A stretch of DNA of 35,971 bases, taken from Clostridiales bacterium. Lineage in GTDB: Bacteria > Bacillota > Clostridia > Lachnospirales > Lachnospiraceae. A program made the position numbers and the translations under genes. This document shows positions 20,176 to 29,511 of this stretch, piece after piece. Below the pieces are notes generated by a model. It was not told the DNA's origin, did not search any database, and saw only the letters and a program-made list of their open reading frames with translations. The stretch covers positions 1-35,971 of the forward strand of contig JAAYSQ010000049.1 in NCBI GenBank assembly GCA_012523925.1, read 5' to 3'. Position 1 is the stretch's first letter; each line of letters begins with the position of its first letter.

Positions 20176-20231
20176 GACTATTTCAAGAATATAATCTTTC
20201 CCTAAAATATATTCTTGATAATAGTCTTTTT
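20176..20231 (+). terminator. Rho-independent terminator after the PilZ gene
   Basis: GACTATTtcAAGAATATA.../TATATTCTTgatAATAGTC then TTTTT. Confidence 0.75.
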
Positions 20232-20495
20232 ACTTGTAAATAAATGTATATTAGTCTATCTCCCATAAGGGAGCACAAGATGTGGTGGTAGCTTGTAATT
20301 GTTGAAATTTAGTCAAAATTCAAAAAAGTTAGAAAATTGAATTAATTTGAAATATTATTTTGTAATCATTAATAAATTATGAGTTATCGGAAAGTCCTAT
20401 TGACAAATACCAACTTGTACACTTTGCACAAAAGAGCTTTTGTAATTTACAATAAATGTATATACATGCATTTTAACCTACATATTATCAAAAAG

Positions 20496-20576
20496 TTATC
20501 CACAATGAATTACCCCCTATTTTGAATAAAATAAAGTTATACACGGGTTTATCCACATTATCCACAGTTATCAACT
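20496..20576 (+). other. DnaA-box cluster
   Basis: TTATCCACA at 20496-20504, 20549-20557, 20558-20566; near matches TTATACACG 20537-20545 and TTATCAACT 20568-20576. Confidence 0.75.
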
Positions 20577-20828
20577 ACCTTTGTCGCATGGATAACTTAG
20601 TGTCAATATCGAAAATGCGTTTTGTTACTTCTGATAAATTGACATAAAAAGCGAGAAAATAATATTTTATTATTGACTCTTTAATTGTCGGATGATAGAT
20701 GGAAAAGATAATAAATTTAAGGTATGAAATAAGAATTTGACGAAAAATAATATTCGATGTAATAATTGAATGGGATAAAATGTAAAATATTAATATTTTA
20801 TGCGTATCATTTCGAAAGGGAATGTTGC

Positions 20829-20857
20829 TTGTCACTTCTTTGGCGCTATGATATAAT
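20829..20857 (+). promoter_or_regulatory. Sigma-A type promoter of hpf
   Basis: TTGTCA (20829-20834), 17-nt spacer, TATAAT (20852-20857). Confidence 0.75.
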
Positions 20858-20869
20858 ATTCATATAAAC

Positions 20870-20931
20870 AGGTTAGAAGAACCTAGTAAGAGTAATGACC
20901 TTATTTGCCCGAGTTGATACTCATACAAGGT
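20870..20931 (+). promoter_or_regulatory. Structured 5' leader of hpf
   Basis: AGGTT-AGAAG-AACCT (20870-20884); ACCTT(20898-20902)/AAGGT(20927-20931) enclosing GAGT-TGAT-ACTC; alternative GAGTA(20890-20894)/TACTC(20918-20922). Confidence 0.45.
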
Positions 20932-20993
20932 AGAAAGTGTATACCTGCATTCTAATCTGTGACTTACAAAAATGTATAAAGGAGTTGATCATT

Positions 20994-21521
20994 ATGCGTT
21001 ATATCATCAGCGGTAAGAATATTGACGTTACAGAAGGCTTGAAGACAGCTGTTTATGAGAAGATTGGAAAACTTGAAAGATATTTCACTCCCGATACGGA
21101 AGTGCATGTTACACTTAGTACTGAAAAGCATAGGCATAAAATTGAAGTTACTATACCGGTAAAGGGAAGTATAATCAGAGCAGAGCAGGTTAGCAGTGAT
21201 TTGTATGTTTCTATTGATTTGGTAGAAGAGATAATTGAACGCCAGTTAAGAAAATATAAAAGTAAGTTGGTAAATAATAAGCAGGCAGCTTTCAACTTTA
21301 ATAAAAGTTATATGGAAGATGAATATGAGGAAGACAATCCAATTAAGATTGTGAGAACGAAGAAATTTGCAATTAAGCCAATGGATCCAGAAGAAGCTTG
21401 CGTTCAGATGGAACTTTTGGGTCATAGTTTCTTTGTATTTCGTAATTCCGAAACCGATGAAGTAAATGTAGTTTATAAAAGAAAAGGCAACACTTATGGC
21501 ATTATCGAACCAGAATACTAA
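20994..21521 (+). CDS. hpf: Ribosome hibernation-promoting factor, long form
   Basis: MRYIISGKNIDVTEGLKTAVYEKIGKLERYF...; C-terminal KIVRTKKFAIKPMDPEEACVQMELLGHSFFVFRN. ATG at 20994 with SD aaggag. Confidence 0.95.
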   Translation: MRYIISGKNIDVTEGLKTAVYEKIGKLERYFTPDTEVHVTLSTEKHRHKIEVTIPVKGSIIRAEQVSSDLYVSIDLVEEIIERQLRKYKSKLVNNKQAAFNFNKSYMEDEYEEDNPIKIVRTKKFAIKPMDPEEACVQMELLGHSFFVFRNSETDEVNVVYKRKGNTYGIIEPEY

Positions 21522-21612
21522 ACACTTTTTACAAATGGCTTAACTAACAAGTAGATATACGCTAAGTATTCGATAATTTTAACGATGAGTAATACATGAT
21601 TAGTGATGTGTT

Positions 21613-21696
21613 AACCGTCTCCGGTTTAAAGTGCACCTCCAAGTATTAGATTTATGTCTATCATTTGGTGTGTACTTCATGCCGGAGGCGGTTTTT
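21613..21696 (+). terminator. Long terminator between hpf and secA
   Basis: AACCGTCTCCGG/CCGGAGGCGGTT then TTTTT; the loop contains a second paired segment AAGTGCAC..CCAA/TTGG..GTGTACTT. Confidence 0.85.
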
Positions 21697-21837
21697 ATTT
21701 AGAAGAATGGTCTTCAATGTTACCTTTGTTATCCTATCCAGCAGAATAAAAACAAGTTGATTATAATCAACGCAAATGTTACAATATTGAGTAAATGATT
21801 GCTAAAAATACATGTAATAGTACAGGAGTGAATAGTA

Positions 21838-24411
21838 ATGGGATTAATAGAGAAGCTATTTGGGACGCGTAGCGAGCGTGAAATAAAGCGGATCCTGCCG
21901 ATTGTTGATAGAATAGAGGCACTAGAGCCAGATATGGAAAAGCTATCAGATGAAGCTTTAAGAAATAAAACAGATGAGTTTAAGAATAGACGTAACAATG
22001 GAGAAAGCTTAGATGATTTATTGCCTGAGGCTTATGCAGTTGTTCGTGAAGCAGCTAAGAGAGTCCTTGGCATGAGACACTATCGAGTTCAATTGATAGG
22101 CGGAATTATATTACATCAAGGAAGAATTACAGAGATGCGCACCGGTGAAGGAAAGACTTTGGTTTCTACTTTGCCGGCTTATTTAAATGCTTTAGAAGGC
22201 AAGGGCGTTCATATTGTAACGGTCAATGATTATCTAGCAAAGCGTGATGCTGAATGGATGGGACAAATTCATGAGTTTTTGGGATTAAAAGTTGGTGTTG
22301 TTCTCAATAGTATGGACAAAGATGAGCGTAGGGAAGCTTATGCTTGTGATATAACCTATGCTACGAATAATGAATTGGGATTTGATTATCTAAGGGATAA
22401 TATGGTTATTTATAAAGAGCAATTAGTACAACGTGACCTCCATTATGCAATTATTGATGAGGTTGACTCTGTTTTAATTGATGAAGCCAGAACTCCTCTA
22501 ATTATATCAGGACAGAGTGGCAAATCCACGGAATTATATCGTGTCTGTGATATCCTTGCAAGGCAGATGGTAAAAGGTAAAGAAAGTGCTGAACTTACCA
22601 AGATGGCTGCTCTTATGAAAGAAGAAATTGAAGAAGAAGGCGACTTCATTGTTAATGAAAAAGAAAAGAATGTTCATTTAACTGCAGAAGGTGTTACCAA
22701 GGTTGAGGAATTCTTTCATATTGAGAATTTGGCTGATCCAGAGAACCTTGAAATACAGCATAATATTATCCTAGCTTTACGAGCGCATAACTTGATGTTC
22801 CGTGACAAGGATTATGTAGTAAAGGATGATGAGGTTCTAATCGTAGACGAATTCACCGGGCGTATTATGCCGGGGAGACGTTATAGCGATGGCTTACATC
22901 AAGCAATCGAAGCTAAAGAAAATGTGAAAGTGAAAAGAGAGAGTAAGACTCTTGCTACGATTACATTCCAGAACTTCTTTAATAAATATACTAAGAAGTG
23001 TGGTATGACGGGTACTGCTTTAACAGAAGAACAAGAATTTAGAGAAATTTATGGTATGGACGTAGTTGAGGTTCCAACGAATAAGCCTATTGTCCGTATC
23101 GATCATCAGGATGCTGTTTACAAAACCCAGAAGGAAAAACTGGATGCAATTATTAATGATATCATTGTATCCCATAAAAAGGGGCAACCCGTATTGGTCG
23201 GAACAATAACCATTGAATCGTCCGAAGAAATAAGTGCTATCCTTAGAAAACGGAATATCCCGCATAAGGTTTTAAATGCAAAATTCCACGAGATGGAAGC
23301 AGAAATTGTAGCAGATGCCGGTCAGCTAGGAGCGGTAACAATTGCAACAAATATGGCTGGACGTGGTACTGATATTAAACTAGGTGAAGGTGTCATCGAA
23401 GTCGGGGGTCTTAAAATTATTGGTACCGAGCGGCATGAGGCCAGACGTATCGATAATCAGTTACGTGGACGTGCCGGAAGACAAGGTGATCCAGGCGAAT
23501 CCCGTTTCTATATATCACTAGAAGATGATTTAATGCGCCTATTCGGATCCGAGCGACTAATGAATATGTTTAATTCTTTGGGTATACCGGATGGTGAACA
23601 AATTGAGCATAAGATGCTTTCCAATGCGATTGAGAAAGCACAGAAGAGAATTGAGAGCAATAACTTTGGAATTCGTAAGAATTTGCTTGAATATGATCAG
23701 GTGAACAATGAGCAAAGAGAAGTAATTTATGCGGAACGCAGAAAAGTATTAGATGGCGAAAGTATGCGAGATACAATTTATCGGATGATTACCGATACTG
23801 TTGAAGGATATGTTAATGCCATTATTGGTGACGATCAATCACCGGAAGATTGGGATCTTGCAGAACTGAATAATCTGCTATTGCCGATTATTCCTATATC
23901 CAGAATTAGCTTATCTGAAGATCAGATGAAAAATGCCAAGAAGAATGATCTACTTCAGCAACTTAAGGAGGAAGCTGTTAAACTTTATGAAGCAAAGGAA
24001 GCAGAATTCCCTGAGAATGAGCAAATTCGAGAGCTAGAACGTGTCATACTTTTGAAAGTAATCGACCGTAAATGGATGGATCATATTGATGACATGGATC
24101 AACTACGCCAAGGTATTGGACTTCAGGCTTATGGACAACGACAACCTATTGTTGAATATAAATTCCAAGGTTATGAAATGTTTGAGGCCATGACATCAGC
24201 TATCAGAGAAGATACGGTAAAAGCACTAATGCATGTTCGTGTAGAGCAAAAGGTTGAAAGGGAACAGGTTGCAAAGGTTACAGGTACGAACCGCGATGAT
24301 AGTGCAGGGGGTACTACAGTAAGAAGAACAGGTAAAAAGATTTTACCAAATGATCCATGCCCGTGTGAAAGCGGACGTAAATATAAGCATTGCTGTGGAA
24401 GAAATGCATAA
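21838..24411 (+). CDS. secA: Preprotein translocase ATPase SecA
   Basis: [19 protein letters not shown]...[21 protein letters not shown]...[12 protein letters not shown]...[18 protein letters not shown]-terminal [17 protein letters not shown]. Confidence 0.98.
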   Translation: MGLIEKLFGTRSEREIKRILPIVDRIEALEPDMEKLSDEALRNKTDEFKNRRNNGESLDDLLPEAYAVVREAAKRVLGMRHYRVQLIGGIILHQGRITEMRTGEGKTLVSTLPAYLNALEGKGVHIVTVNDYLAKRDAEWMGQIHEFLGLKVGVVLNSMDKDERREAYACDITYATNNELGFDYLRDNMVIYKEQLVQRDLHYAIIDEVDSVLIDEARTPLIISGQSGKSTELYRVCDILARQMVKGKESAELTKMAALMKEEIEEEGDFIVNEKEKNVHLTAEGVTKVEEFFHIENLADPENLEIQHNIILALRAHNLMFRDKDYVVKDDEVLIVDEFTGRIMPGRRYSDGLHQAIEAKENVKVKRESKTLATITFQNFFNKYTKKCGMTGTALTEEQEFREIYGMDVVEVPTNKPIVRIDHQDAVYKTQKEKLDAIINDIIVSHKKGQPVLVGTITIESSEEISAILRKRNIPHKVLNAKFHEMEAEIVADAGQLGAVTIATNMAGRGTDIKLGEGVIEVGGLKIIGTERHEARRIDNQLRGRAGRQGDPGESRFYISLEDDLMRLFGSERLMNMFNSLGIPDGEQIEHKMLSNAIEKAQKRIESNNFGIRKNLLEYDQVNNEQREVIYAERRKVLDGESMRDTIYRMITDTVEGYVNAIIGDDQSPEDWDLAELNNLLLPIIPISRISLSEDQMKNAKKNDLLQQLKEEAVKLYEAKEAEFPENEQIRELERVILLKVIDRKWMDHIDDMDQLRQGIGLQAYGQRQPIVEYKFQGYEMFEAMTSAIREDTVKALMHVRVEQKVEREQVAKVTGTNRDDSAGGTTVRRTGKKILPNDPCPCESGRKYKHCCGRNA

Positions 24412-24425
24412 ATAATGATTAGCAA

Positions 24426-24475
24426 CAAGTGAATTCATGACTCTTTCGTCATCAATTCACTTGTTTAATGAAAAG
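24426..24475 (+). terminator. Probable terminator after secA
   Basis: CAAGTGAATT..ATGAC/GTCAT..AATTCACTTG then TTT; short U tract. Confidence 0.6.
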
Positions 24476-24614
24476 ATGAATTGGTTATCCTACCAGATGT
24501 AGATGTTTTGGTTTATCGAGAGGTCTTAAGCTTTTATACAATGAATGTATTTTTATAATTAGGTATTGCATTTTTATTAAATGCAATGTATAATATATCG
24601 AAAGAGGTGGTATA

Positions 24615-25740
24615 GTGGTAGAGTTGGATCAGTATAAATATACACTAAGCACATATGAGCAACCATTAAAGGAAGTGGGGGATTCACTTTGACCTTGCCG
24701 GCAAAAATGATCGGATTAAGGAAATAGAACGAACCATGGAGGAACCCGGATTTTGGGATGATGCGGAAAATGCGCAGAGTCTGATGAAGGAATTGAAAAA
24801 TTTAAAAGATGCTGCTCAGGCTTTTTATGAACTTCAAACGAAGTATGAAGATGTTGAGACACTAATTCAAATGGCTTATGAAGAAAATGACTCATCATTA
24901 ATTCCCGAAATAGACGAAGCCTTAGAAATGTTTATTCATGGAATGGAAGAGTTGACATTAAAAGCACTATTATTTGAGGAATATGATAGTTACAATGCAA
25001 TTCTAACTCTGCATGCAGGTGCGGGTGGAACTGAAAGTTGTGATTGGGCTAGTATGCTTAGCCGTATGTATCAGAGATGGGCTGATAAAAAAGGCTTTAA
25101 TATTGAAGTCCTAGATTTTCTTGACGGTGATGAAGCAGGATTAAAATCGATAACCTTACAGATTAATGGTTTTAATGCATATGGTTATTTAAAATCAGAA
25201 CGAGGAGTGCATCGCTTAGTACGTATTTCCCCATTTAATGCGGCGGGGAAAAGACAAACCTCCTTTGTCTCCTGTGATGTTATGCCGGATATCGAAGATG
25301 ATATAGATATTGAGATTGATGAAAAGGACTTAAGGATTGATACCTATCATGCCAGCGGAGCAGGTGGCCAACATGTTAATAAGACATCTTCAGCAGTTCG
25401 AATCACCCATATTCCCACAAATATTGTTGTTCAGTGTCAAAATGAACGTTCTCAGCTGCAGAACAAAGATAAGGCAATGAAGATGTTAAAAGCCAAACTG
25501 TATTTGTTGAAACAGCAGGAAAACCAAGAGAAGATTTCTGATATCCGTGGGGAAGTAAAAGAAATAGGATGGGGAAATCAAATTCGTTCCTATGTAATGC
25601 AACCTTATACCTTAGTTAAGGATCATAGAACGGACGAAGAGGTTGGGAATGTAAGTAGTGTATTAGACGGTAATATTGACCCATTTATTAATGCATACCT
25701 TAAATGGAACGCACAGAAGAAAAACGAAGTAATTTCATAG
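24615..25740 (+). CDS. prfB: Peptide chain release factor 2, programmed +1 frameshift
   Basis: GTG 24615 frame VVELDQYKYTLSTYEQPLKEVGDSL ends at TGA 24690-24692; +1 shift at CTT-T-GAC gives DLAGKNDRIKEIERTMEEPGFWDD... to 25740. GGQ motif in ASGAGGQHVNKTSSAVRI. The track ORF (24736) is 5'-truncated. Confidence 0.93.
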
Positions 25741-25751
25741 GAGGGGTTACA

Positions 25752-26210
25752 ATGGAAAATACGAAGCAAGCAATATTTAAGCTAGGTGAAGAAGCATATG
25801 GAATGGATATTATGGCGATTAATTCAGTGGAAAAGCCACTTCCTGTTGAAAAGGTAGCTAATTCACCAGTAAATATGAAAGGTGTCATTAATTTGCGTGA
25901 TGAAAAGATACCTGTATATAGTCTTCGGAAAAAGTTTGGATTAGATGAGAAAGAAGTAGATGAGGATACTAGACTCATAATAACCAGCTCCAATGGAATA
26001 TCGATTGCCTATGAAGTGGATAAGATGGATGAAATTATCACACTCGAAAGTGAACATATACTTGATGCACCTCCACTAGTTATGAATACGGACACCTCTT
26101 ATATAAAAGCGATAGTAAAGAATAATGACTGCTTAGTAATCCTTATGGATATTGATGGGATTTTAACGAAAGAAGAGCAAAATACAATTAAAGCAATTAT
26201 TAAGAAGTAA
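25752..26210 (+). CDS. cheW: CheW-like chemotaxis coupling protein
   Basis: AIFKLGEEAYGMDIMAINSVEKPLPVEKVANSPVNMKGVINLRDEKIPVYSLRKKFGL; SD ggagggg. Confidence 0.85.
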   Translation: MENTKQAIFKLGEEAYGMDIMAINSVEKPLPVEKVANSPVNMKGVINLRDEKIPVYSLRKKFGLDEKEVDEDTRLIITSSNGISIAYEVDKMDEIITLESEHILDAPPLVMNTDTSYIKAIVKNNDCLVILMDIDGILTKEEQNTIKAIIKK

Positions 26211-26249
26211 ATTTAACCGAAATGTCGTAAATAACTGGAGGAGAGCTAT

Positions 26250-27077
26250 ATGAAAAAAAAGATAATTGGATTGCTCATTGTAGCAACAATGATGATCGGG
26301 ATATTAGCCGCCTGTGGAACAAAGAGTGGTACAGGTGAAAAAGAGCAAGAAAATATGACAGAGACCAAGGAAGAGCAGACTGCACAAGAACAGCAGAAAG
26401 ACACAGTGGAAGATGATAATACCATTATTGTAGGTACAGAAGCTGGATTTGCGCCTTATGAATATATGGAAGGTAATGAAGTGGTTGGTATCGATATGGA
26501 TATCGCCCAGGCAATTGCTGATTCCATGGGTAAAGAACTGATTATAAAGAATATGGATTTTGACGGAGCTTTAATGGCAGTACAAAATGGCAACGTGGAT
26601 TTTGTTGCGGCAGGTGTTTCTGTAAACGAAGAACGTAAGAAGGTCATGGATTTTTCAATTGATTATGTTGACTCAACAGAAGTAGTCGTTGTAAATAAAG
26701 AGAACCCTACCGTATCGAGTGTAGATGATTTGGACGGTAAAATAATTGGTGTACAGCAGGGAAATATTGCTGACTTCTATGTAGAAGAAAATATAGAAGC
26801 AAAAGATATTAAAAGATATACTAAATTTGCTCAGGCAGCACAGGATCTGATGAATGGTAAAATAGATTGTATCGTTATGGACCTATATCCTGCTCAAGAA
26901 TTGACATCATCCAATGAACAACTGACAATTCTTGATGGAGAATTATTTGAAGATCGTTATGCAATCGCAGTGCAGAAGGGAAATCAAGAATTATTGGATC
27001 AAATTAATAAAGTAATTGAGCAGTTGAAAGAGGAAGGCAAGATTGAAGAGTTTACAGCTAAGCATACTAGTAAGTAG
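26250..27077 (+). CDS. Amino-acid ABC transporter substrate-binding lipoprotein
   Basis: Lipobox ILAAC; NTIIVGTEAGFAPYEYMEGNEVVGIDMDIAQAIADSMGKEL SBP family 3. Confidence 0.92.
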   Translation: MKKKIIGLLIVATMMIGILAACGTKSGTGEKEQENMTETKEEQTAQEQQKDTVEDDNTIIVGTEAGFAPYEYMEGNEVVGIDMDIAQAIADSMGKELIIKNMDFDGALMAVQNGNVDFVAAGVSVNEERKKVMDFSIDYVDSTEVVVVNKENPTVSSVDDLDGKIIGVQQGNIADFYVEENIEAKDIKRYTKFAQAAQDLMNGKIDCIVMDLYPAQELTSSNEQLTILDGELFEDRYAIAVQKGNQELLDQINKVIEQLKEEGKIEEFTAKHTSK

Positions 27078-27153
27078 ATAGCAGATGGGATTCAGCTTGC
27101 AAAAGTAAGGAATTAGTAAGTCAACAAGCGCTTCGCTTGTTATTAATGAAGTA

Positions 27154-27187
27154 GGGGCTGTTAAATGTATAAGGCAGCTCCTCTTTT
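27154..27187 (+). terminator. Weak terminator/attenuator between binding protein and permease genes
   Basis: GGGGCTG (27154-27160)/CAGCTCC (27175-27181) then tctttt. Confidence 0.5.
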
Positions 27188-27271
27188 AACTTTGAATAAG
27201 ATACCAACGCTAAACATTAGATACGGAGATGGTTTAAGAAATAAATGTTGGTGTATCAGGAGGGAAAGAGT

Positions 27272-27970
27272 TTGAACTGGGCTAATAGGTTATATCAATC
27301 CTTTTATAATGCCACTGTGCCAGACCAGCGTTATTTGGCGTATATTGACGGTTTGAAAGCGACGCTATTAATATCTTTGTTAGCAATTATCATAGGAATT
27401 GTAATAGGTATTGTAGTTGCGGTATTGAAAGCAACAGCCATGAATTATGGAATGAAGTGGCTGCATACAATATGTAATGTATATATCAATGTCATTCGGG
27501 GAACTCCCCTGATGGTACAATTATTAATTATATATAATCTTGTTTTCACATCGAGAAATACAAATGAACTGATAGTAGGAGCCGTATGCTTTGGCATTAA
27601 TTCGGGTGCTTATGTATCAGAGATTATTCGGGCTGGGATTGAATCAATTGATCGTGGCCAGATGGAGGCAGGGCGCTCATTGGGCTTTGATTATTTACAA
27701 ACGATGAGATTAATCATTCTGCCACAGGCTGTGAAAAACATATTACCGGCACTTGGCAATGAGTTTATTACTCTTATTAAAGAGACTTCGGTTGCAGGTA
27801 TTATTGCAGTTACCGATTTAACAAAAGCTGCGCAATATATTGGCTCCAGGACATGGGATATCTTACCCCCACTCATTATTGCAGCTGCTTGCTATCTTGT
27901 AATAGTAATGGGACTTTCTAAGCTGTTAACCGTATTTGAGAGGAGGTTATCAAAAGGTGATCGTCACTAA
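27272..27970 (+). CDS. Amino-acid ABC transporter permease
   Basis: [23 protein letters not shown]...[16 protein letters not shown]...[25 protein letters not shown] start at 27272 after AGGAGGG. Confidence 0.9.
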   Translation: MNWANRLYQSFYNATVPDQRYLAYIDGLKATLLISLLAIIIGIVIGIVVAVLKATAMNYGMKWLHTICNVYINVIRGTPLMVQLLIIYNLVFTSRNTNELIVGAVCFGINSGAYVSEIIRAGIESIDRGQMEAGRSLGFDYLQTMRLIILPQAVKNILPALGNEFITLIKETSVAGIIAVTDLTKAAQYIGSRTWDILPPLIIAAACYLVIVMGLSKLLTVFERRLSKGDRH

Positions 27971-28679
27971 GAATTTAAAAAAATCCTTTGGAGACCATAT
28001 GGTATTAAACGGTATCAATGAAACTATAAAAAAGGGTGAAAAAGTTGTTGTCATAGGTCCATCTGGGTCTGGTAAATCTACCTTTTTACGTTGCCTCAAT
28101 CTATTGGAACAGCCTACCGAAGGTGAAATCTGGTTTGAAGATACTAATATTACCGATAAAAAAGCGAACATAAATGTACTTCGTAGAAAAATGGGTATGG
28201 TGTTTCAGCAATTCAATCTATTTCCCCATTTAACTGTAAAGGAGAATATTACTCTGGCTCCGGTTAAACTTGGTCTTATGTCTAAAGAAGAAGCAGGCAA
28301 AAAGGCAATCGAACTTTTAAAACGGATAGGCCTTGTGGAGAAGGCAGAGGCTTATCCAAATCAGTTATCCGGTGGTCAAAAGCAAAGAATTGCTATTATT
28401 CGTGCGCTTGCTATGAATCCGGAAGTGATGCTTTTTGATGAACCGACTTCTGCTTTGGATCCGGAGATGGTTGGAGAGGTGTTGGACCTTATGACACAGC
28501 TAGCAGAAGAGGGAATGACTATGGTTGTAGTTACCCACGAAATGCAATTTGCAAGGAAGGTAGCTAATCGTGTTTTATTTATGGATGAAGGAAGAATTGT
28601 AGAACAGAGCTCACCAAAGGAGTTTTTTGAGAATCCATCCAACCCAAGGTTGAGGGAGTTTCTATCCAAAGTACTCTAA
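27957..28679 (+). CDS. Amino-acid ABC transporter ATP-binding protein
   Basis: [17 protein letters not shown] (Walker A), [37 protein letters not shown] start at 27957 after GAGGAGG, overlapping the permease end. Confidence 0.95.
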   Translation: MIVTKNLKKSFGDHMVLNGINETIKKGEKVVVIGPSGSGKSTFLRCLNLLEQPTEGEIWFEDTNITDKKANINVLRRKMGMVFQQFNLFPHLTVKENITLAPVKLGLMSKEEAGKKAIELLKRIGLVEKAEAYPNQLSGGQKQRIAIIRALAMNPEVMLFDEPTSALDPEMVGEVLDLMTQLAEEGMTMVVVTHEMQFARKVANRVLFMDEGRIVEQSSPKEFFENPSNPRLREFLSKVL

Positions 28680-28744
28680 TTCAATATCGAATAGAAATTA
28701 TACCCCTTCTGGACTTGGTCAGAGGTGGGATTTAGAAAATAACG

Positions 28745-28824
28745 AAGCTGTTACAAAATATAGTTTGATTTTATTGAGGATTGTATCCTTTATGATCAGT
28801 TTCTGTATTTTGTAACAGCTTTTT
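28745..28824 (+). terminator. Rho-independent terminator after the ABC operon
   Basis: AAGCTGTTACAAAATATAG/CTGTATTTTGTAACAGCTT then TTT. Confidence 0.85.
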
Positions 28825-28969
28825 ATATTTTCCTAAGAAAGTAATTACTATTTATTCAAAATAGTGGTTGCAAAATGAATAAATATATGATAATATATCT
28901 TCCTATGAAAGACAATTGTATTTAGCGTGCATACATGCGGTGGGGTTAAAGCGTTTGGAGGTCGCAAAT

Positions 28970-29407
28970 ATGGATGGAGATAAGTATTTTATCGTTAAAA
29001 AGAAAGCAGTTCCTGAAGTGCTTCTAAAGGTAGTAGAGGCGAAGAGGCTTTTGGCTTCAGAACGAGCTTTAACAGTACAGGAAGCAACAGAGGCGGTTGA
29101 AATCAGCCGAAGCTCATTTTATAAATATCGTGATGATATTTTCCCGTTTTATGAAAATACAAGAGGTAAAACTATTACAATTATGCTTCAGATGGATGAT
29201 TTTCCAGGATTATTATCTAGAGTCCTAGGCGAGGTAGCGCAAAATGCTGCCAATATTCTTACCATACATCAAAGTATACCGGTTAATGGAATTGCACTAG
29301 TAACATTAAGTATGGAAATTCACCCTGAATATGGAAGTACGACAATGATTGAAGAACTGGAGTCCACGGAAGGAATTCATTTTGTTAAGATTGTTTCTAG
29401 AGAGTAA
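28970..29407 (+). CDS. ACT domain-containing protein, PheB/UPF0735 type
   Basis: KYFIVKKKAVPEVLLKVVEAKRLLASERALTVQEATEAVEISRSSFYKYRDDIFPF...ACT-type MDDFPGLLSRVLGEVAQNAANILTIHQ; ATG 28970 after ggagg. Confidence 0.85.
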   Translation: MDGDKYFIVKKKAVPEVLLKVVEAKRLLASERALTVQEATEAVEISRSSFYKYRDDIFPFYENTRGKTITIMLQMDDFPGLLSRVLGEVAQNAANILTIHQSIPVNGIALVTLSMEIHPEYGSTTMIEELESTEGIHFVKIVSRE

Positions 29408-29511
29408 ATGAGAATATAGCAAATTAATGATGCCGCATTTTATATAACTATAAAGAATGTATAATTATAAATTTATAGCTAGATGGTAAGGCGAGGAATG
29501 GAGGAGCTACA

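Noticed and set aside
20496-20830. This region as the chromosomal oriC
   Set aside because: No dnaA, dnaN, recF, gyr or rpmH genes are present; only boxes and AT-rich DNA. Kept as a cluster, not called an origin.
20575-20835. 86-aa minus-strand ORF in the PilZ-hpf gap
   Set aside because: AT-rich, no SD seen, low-complexity hydrophobic composition; likely a chance ORF in non-coding DNA.
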